Below, piece by piece: positions 15,642-18,201 of a DNA stretch of 18,201 bases. Under the pieces are notes generated by a model. That model was given only the letters and a program-made list of their open reading frames with translations. It ran no database searches and was not told where the DNA came from. The stretch spans positions 1 to 18,201 of the forward strand of contig CAJUMR010000046.1 in the NCBI GenBank assembly GCA_910587475.1, written 5' to 3'. Both the position numbers and the translations under genes were made by a program. Position 1 is the stretch's first letter. Each line of letters opens with the position of its first letter. This stretch comes from an uncultured Muribaculaceae bacterium (GTDB lineage: Bacteria; Bacteroidota; Bacteroidia; Bacteroidales; Muribaculaceae).

Positions 15642-16265
15642 ATGAAACGCCAGATCGTCAAACTTTTAATCATAGTCTCAATAGCCATTGCCGGATCTTT
15701 GTCGGCTGCGGCTCAGTTCCGTTATGCGGCAACTGTAGCTCCGGAATTCACTAATCTGAAATTCAAACAGGATCTTGTCGATGTGTCCCAGACATTTGGC
15801 TATCAGCTTGGCGTGCAGGGCGAAATGATGTTCCCAGGTCTCGGGTTCGGTCTCGATCTCGGCTTGATGTACAATCAACTTGGAGCGAAGGTGAATCTTG
15901 GACAGCGCAAGGTGTGGGCATCGCAGGGTTTCGGAGATGAACATGTCAGACTCCATTATCTTCAGATCCCTCTTCATTTGCGTTTCAAATGGACCCGTCT
16001 CAACGGACTCGAGGATGTGATCGCGCCCTTTGTCTACGGAGGACCGGATTTCAACATTCTTGTTGGCCATGGCAAATGCGATGCTTTCGAATATGCCGGC
16101 GGCGACCTCAGTGTATCGGTAGGCGGCGGTGTTGAGCTTTTCAAGCGTTGGCAGGTGTCGTTCAACTATAGCTGGGGTATGACCTATGCTTTGAAGACAA
16201 AACTGCTTGACAACTACAGCGCCCGCAATCGTTCGATGGCTGTCCGTCTGGCTTATTTCTTCTGA
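15642..16265 (+). CDS. Outer-membrane beta-barrel protein, PorT/porin family
   Basis: This 207-aa protein has a clear signal peptide (MKRQ, hydrophobic core, SLSAAAQ; cleavage near residue 24-25). The mature chain consists of alternating polar and hydrophobic strands rich in Gly and aromatic residues, such as GFGLDLGLMYNQLG, LQIPLHLRFKW and VSFNYSWGMTYAL. It ends in AVRLAYFF. A C-terminal phenylalanine is the usual beta-barrel assembly signal. Length and pattern fit the small 8-stranded outer membrane beta-barrel (OMP_b-brl_2/PorT-like) proteins common in Bacteroidetes. The exact function is unknown. Its TGA directly abuts the TAA of the convergent gene on the other strand. Confidence 0.85.
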   Translation: MKRQIVKLLIIVSIAIAGSLSAAAQFRYAATVAPEFTNLKFKQDLVDVSQTFGYQLGVQGEMMFPGLGFGLDLGLMYNQLGAKVNLGQRKVWASQGFGDEHVRLHYLQIPLHLRFKWTRLNGLEDVIAPFVYGGPDFNILVGHGKCDAFEYAGGDLSVSVGGGVELFKRWQVSFNYSWGMTYALKTKLLDNYSARNRSMAVRLAYFF

Positions 16266-16715
16266 TTATAATTCGTCATAGCGCGGTATGTCGCGCAAAA
16301 ATGAGTAGCTCTGGCTGTCGCAGTTGAAGCGGCAGCAGTAATGTGTCAACCCATTGCTGACGATAAGGCATTTTGCTCCGATCACGCTGTTATAGCGGGC
16401 GATCTGGTCGAATACGGTCTGAGTGATAGCGACGGACGGTGCCTTGTATTCGACGATCGCTATCGGTCGTCCTGTCCGAGAATAGATCAGGGTGTCACAT
16501 CGACGTGCGGTGCGGTTGAGTTTCAGGCTCACTTCGTTAGCCATCAGTCCTCTCGGGTAGCCGCGTTGGGTGATGAGGTAGTTGACAAAATGTTGTCGCA
16601 CCCATTCTTCAGGCGTGAGTGCCACGAATTTGCCTCGCAGACAATCGAAAATGCGCGTCACTCCGTCGTAGTCGTGCGACAGCCTGTAGTCAAATTGCGG
16701 CAGGTTTAGATCCAT
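16266..16715 (-). CDS. Stand-alone HsdR N-terminal-like PD-(D/E)XK domain protein
   Basis: This 149-aa protein resembles the nuclease domain found at the N-terminus of type I restriction HsdR subunits (HSDR_N_2-like), without helicase motor or partner hsdM/hsdS genes. The nuclease core is visible as RRCDTLIYSRTGRP followed by IAIVEYKAP: Asp74, then Glu89-x-Lys91, the PD-(D/E)XK pattern. Glu61 (ANEVSLKLNR) precedes it. The catalytic residues are intact, so nuclease activity is possible. Being alone and beside a replication gene, it is unlikely to be a restriction enzyme. A DNA repair or replication role is inference only. It is divergent from holA with overlapping promoters and convergent with the barrel protein with zero spacing. 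Confidence 0.85.
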   Translation of the reverse strand: MDLNLPQFDYRLSHDYDGVTRIFDCLRGKFVALTPEEWVRQHFVNYLITQRGYPRGLMANEVSLKLNRTARRCDTLIYSRTGRPIAIVEYKAPSVAITQTVFDQIARYNSVIGAKCLIVSNGLTHYCCRFNCDSQSYSFLRDIPRYDEL

Positions 16716-16738
16716 TTGTGGCTGAGATTAATTTTTTG

Positions 16739-16746
16739 TATCTTCG
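16739..16746 (+). promoter_or_regulatory. Candidate -7 box of holA
   Basis: TATCTTCG matches seven of the eight box positions expected from TAnnTTTG (one T replaced by C). It lies 41 bases before the holA ATG. It is interleaved with the opposite-strand box at 16750-16757. Confidence 0.45.
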
Positions 16747-16749
16747 CTA

Positions 16750-16757
16750 CAAATTTA
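16750..16757 (-). promoter_or_regulatory. -7 promoter box of the HsdR_N-like gene
   Basis: Minus strand 16757-16750 reads TAAATTTG, an exact TAnnTTTG match, 34 bases before the ATG at 16715. The 72-base divergent gap contains this and the holA box only 3 bases apart, so RNA polymerase could probably occupy only one at a time. Confidence 0.5.
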
Positions 16758-16787
16758 CAATTATTTTTATAAATCAGACTCATCGCC

Positions 16788-17825
16788 ATGGCCACTCCTG
16801 CTGTAACATACGATTCGCTTTGCCGTCAATTGGCCACAAAGCAATATTCGCCGGTATATCTTCTTCACGGAGAAGAGGGCTATTATATCGACGCGCTTGT
16901 GAATCGGTTCGAGAAAATTTTGACAGAAGAAGAGCGGGAGTTTAATTTTCATGTGCTTTATGCCCCCGAAGTTGAGCCGGGTGCTGTGATGGATTTGTGC
17001 ATGCAGTATCCCATGATGGCCGAACGTCAGGTTGTCATACTAAAGGAGGCGCAGGCTATACCGTCGGCCAAACTCAATCAGCTTCACCGTTATGTGGCGT
17101 CGCCTGCCGATACGACAATTCTGGTCATATGCTGTCGTGGCGCTCAAGCCAAGGGTAAGGAACTCCTTGCGGCGGTCAAAGCCAAGGGCGTCAATTTTGA
17201 GTCCCGAAAACTGTCGGATTATAACGCTCCTGCGGTTATCTCGGATTTTATCCGTTCTAAAGGCCTTAAGGCTGAACAGAAGGCGCTCGAGATGTTGCGT
17301 GACTATGTCGGCACCGATCTCAGCCGTCTTTATAACGAGATCGACAAGCTGACAACGGCTCTCGGAGCCGGAGCGACTGTCACTGCAGATGCCGTGGAGC
17401 GAAATATCGGCATGAGTAAGGATTATAATAATTATGAACTTGTCGATGCACTTGCTGTAAAAGACAGCGCCAAGGTGTTCCGTATCGCTGAGTATTTCAA
17501 GGCTAACCCGAAAAATAATCCTTTGGTAGTGAGTGCGTCGGTTGTGTTTTCTTTTTTTGCAGACTTGTTGGCGGTTTATTATTGTCCGGACAGGAGCAAC
17601 GATGCTGCAGTCATGGCGGAGATGAAATTCAAGTCGTCGTATCAGCTGAAGCGCTACAGGGCGGCTATGCGGTACTATAATCCGTTCCAGATCATAGAGA
17701 TAATTGCAGCTATCCGCCGTTACGATGCCATGAGCAAAGGGGTAGGGTCGCGCCAGACCGACCATCAGCTTTTCCGTGATCTGCTTTTTCATATACTCAC
17801 GGCTCCCGGCAACATCAAGTTCTGA
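16788..17825 (+). CDS. holA: DNA polymerase III subunit delta
   Basis: Delta is the clamp-loader subunit that opens the beta sliding clamp during chromosome replication. The 345-aa length is normal. The N-terminus SPVYLLHGEEGYYIDALVN is the conserved HolA start (with the degenerate P-loop region of the family). PMMAERQVVILKEAQ follows, typical of the delta N-terminal domain. The central LRDYVGTDLSRLYNEIDKL is the most conserved delta segment. The C-terminal helical collar domain ends in RQTDHQLFRDLLFHIL. The gene is monocistronic, ending at the perfect bidirectional hairpin shared with pckA. Confidence 0.93.
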   Translation: MATPAVTYDSLCRQLATKQYSPVYLLHGEEGYYIDALVNRFEKILTEEEREFNFHVLYAPEVEPGAVMDLCMQYPMMAERQVVILKEAQAIPSAKLNQLHRYVASPADTTILVICCRGAQAKGKELLAAVKAKGVNFESRKLSDYNAPAVISDFIRSKGLKAEQKALEMLRDYVGTDLSRLYNEIDKLTTALGAGATVTADAVERNIGMSKDYNNYELVDALAVKDSAKVFRIAEYFKANPKNNPLVVSASVVFSFFADLLAVYYCPDRSNDAAVMAEMKFKSSYQLKRYRAAMRYYNPFQIIEIIAAIRRYDAMSKGVGSRQTDHQLFRDLLFHILTAPGNIKF

Positions 17826-17860
17826 TCTTGACGCCGGACTTTGTCCGTTGTAAGATAAAT

Positions 17861-17894
17861 AGAAAAGGCGAGGTCGATCTACCTCGCCTTTTCT
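17861..17894. terminator. Bidirectional terminator between holA and pckA
   Basis: AGAAAAGGCGAGGT (17861-17874) and ACCTCGCCTTTTCT (17881-17894) form a perfect 14-bp stem with a 6-base loop. The G/C core is flanked by A on one side and T on the other, so each strand ends in a U-rich tract. It sits between two converging genes, 35 bases after the holA stop and 24 bases from the pckA stop. Confidence 0.9.
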
Positions 17895-17918
17895 GTAATC
17901 AGTTATGCGGTCACTCTA

Positions 17919-18201
17919 TTAGAGCTGGGGACCAGCAGCAACGAGAGCCTTGCCGGCTTCGTTGTTTTCGTATTTCTTGAAGTTCTTGATGAAGCGGGCT
18001 GCGAGGTCTTCTGCCTTCTTGGTCCATTCTTCGGGGTTTGCGTAGGTGTCGCGGGGATCAAGGATCTTGGGATCTACGCCGGGAAGTTCGGTCGGGATTT
18101 CGAAGTCGAAGATCGGGAGCTTCTTGGTGGGAGCAGAAAGGATAGCGCCGTCGAGGATAGCGTCGATGATACCACGGGTGTCGCGGATAGAGATACGCTT
18201 G
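17919..18201 (-). CDS. pckA: Phosphoenolpyruvate carboxykinase (ATP), C-terminal part
   Basis: Reading leftwards from the window edge, 93 complete codons encode the PckA C-terminus: KRISIRDTRGIIDAILDG, then FEIPTELPGVDP, ILDPRDTY and a final EAGKALVAAGPQL. In most bacteria this ATP-dependent enzyme converts oxaloacetate to PEP. In gut Bacteroidales it typically works in the CO2-fixing direction on the route to succinate. The start lies beyond the window. Codon choice is strongly restricted (mostly C-ending codons and AAG), as expected for a highly expressed gene and unlike its neighbours. The stop TAA is followed in frame by TAG. Confidence 0.93.
   Translation of the reverse strand, partial: KRISIRDTRGIIDAILDGAILSAPTKKLPIFDFEIPTELPGVDPKILDPRDTYANPEEWTKKAEDLAARFIKNFKKYENNEAGKALVAAGPQL

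Noticed and set aside
17040..17792. 250-codon minus-strand frame opposite holA
   Set aside because: It is entirely inside holA and is a shadow of its codon bias.

Overview
The window looks like ordinary core chromosome of a Bacteroidales bacterium, most plausibly the Muribaculaceae (S24-7) branch. Three observations support this. A -7 promoter box of the form TAnnTTTG lies upstream of nearly every transcription unit. The primary sigma factor is short (286 aa). The gene content (BioG-BioC fusion, GH20 hexosaminidase, PorT-like barrel protein, stand-alone HsdR_N protein) is typical of the phylum. The family-level placement is inference from general resemblance; no search was run. I see no mobile element, phage gene, CRISPR array or defence island, and no intergenic gap exceeds about 210 bases.

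Left part, all on the minus strand. An initiator tRNA-Met, cut by the window edge, has its own promoter. Reading right to left, a three-gene operon follows: a DEDDy-type 3'-5' exonuclease, a 76-aa two-helix membrane protein and the glycolytic enzyme GpmI. Upstream of it is the biotin operon bioA-bioF-bioGC-bioD, with genes overlapping or spaced by 5 bases. Together these genes cover methylation of the malonyl starter (BioC domain), release of pimeloyl-ACP (BioG domain), and the BioF, BioA and BioD steps to dethiobiotin. BioB is not in the window. uvrA lies upstream of bioA in the same direction, with its own promoter.

Centre and right, mostly on the plus strand. Divergent from uvrA is a two-gene ABC-2 exporter (NatA/NatB type), which ends in a long perfect hairpin. 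Then come rpoD with a classic terminator, a secreted GH20 beta-N-acetylhexosaminidase, and an outer-membrane beta-barrel protein. The barrel gene's stop codon directly abuts the stop of a convergent PD-(D/E)XK (HsdR_N-type) protein. That gene is divergent from holA (DNA polymerase III delta), with interleaved promoter boxes. holA and the 3' end of pckA (PEP carboxykinase) converge on a perfect bidirectional terminator.

No clearly undescribed multi-gene system is present. The points most worth a second look are: UvrA lacking two of the usual Cys-X2-Cys sites; the stand-alone HsdR_N protein sharing a promoter region with the clamp-loader gene; the 39-base hairpin between the exporter and rpoD; the BioG-BioC fusion; and two genes whose promoter box sits so close to the ATG that the mRNA may be leaderless.
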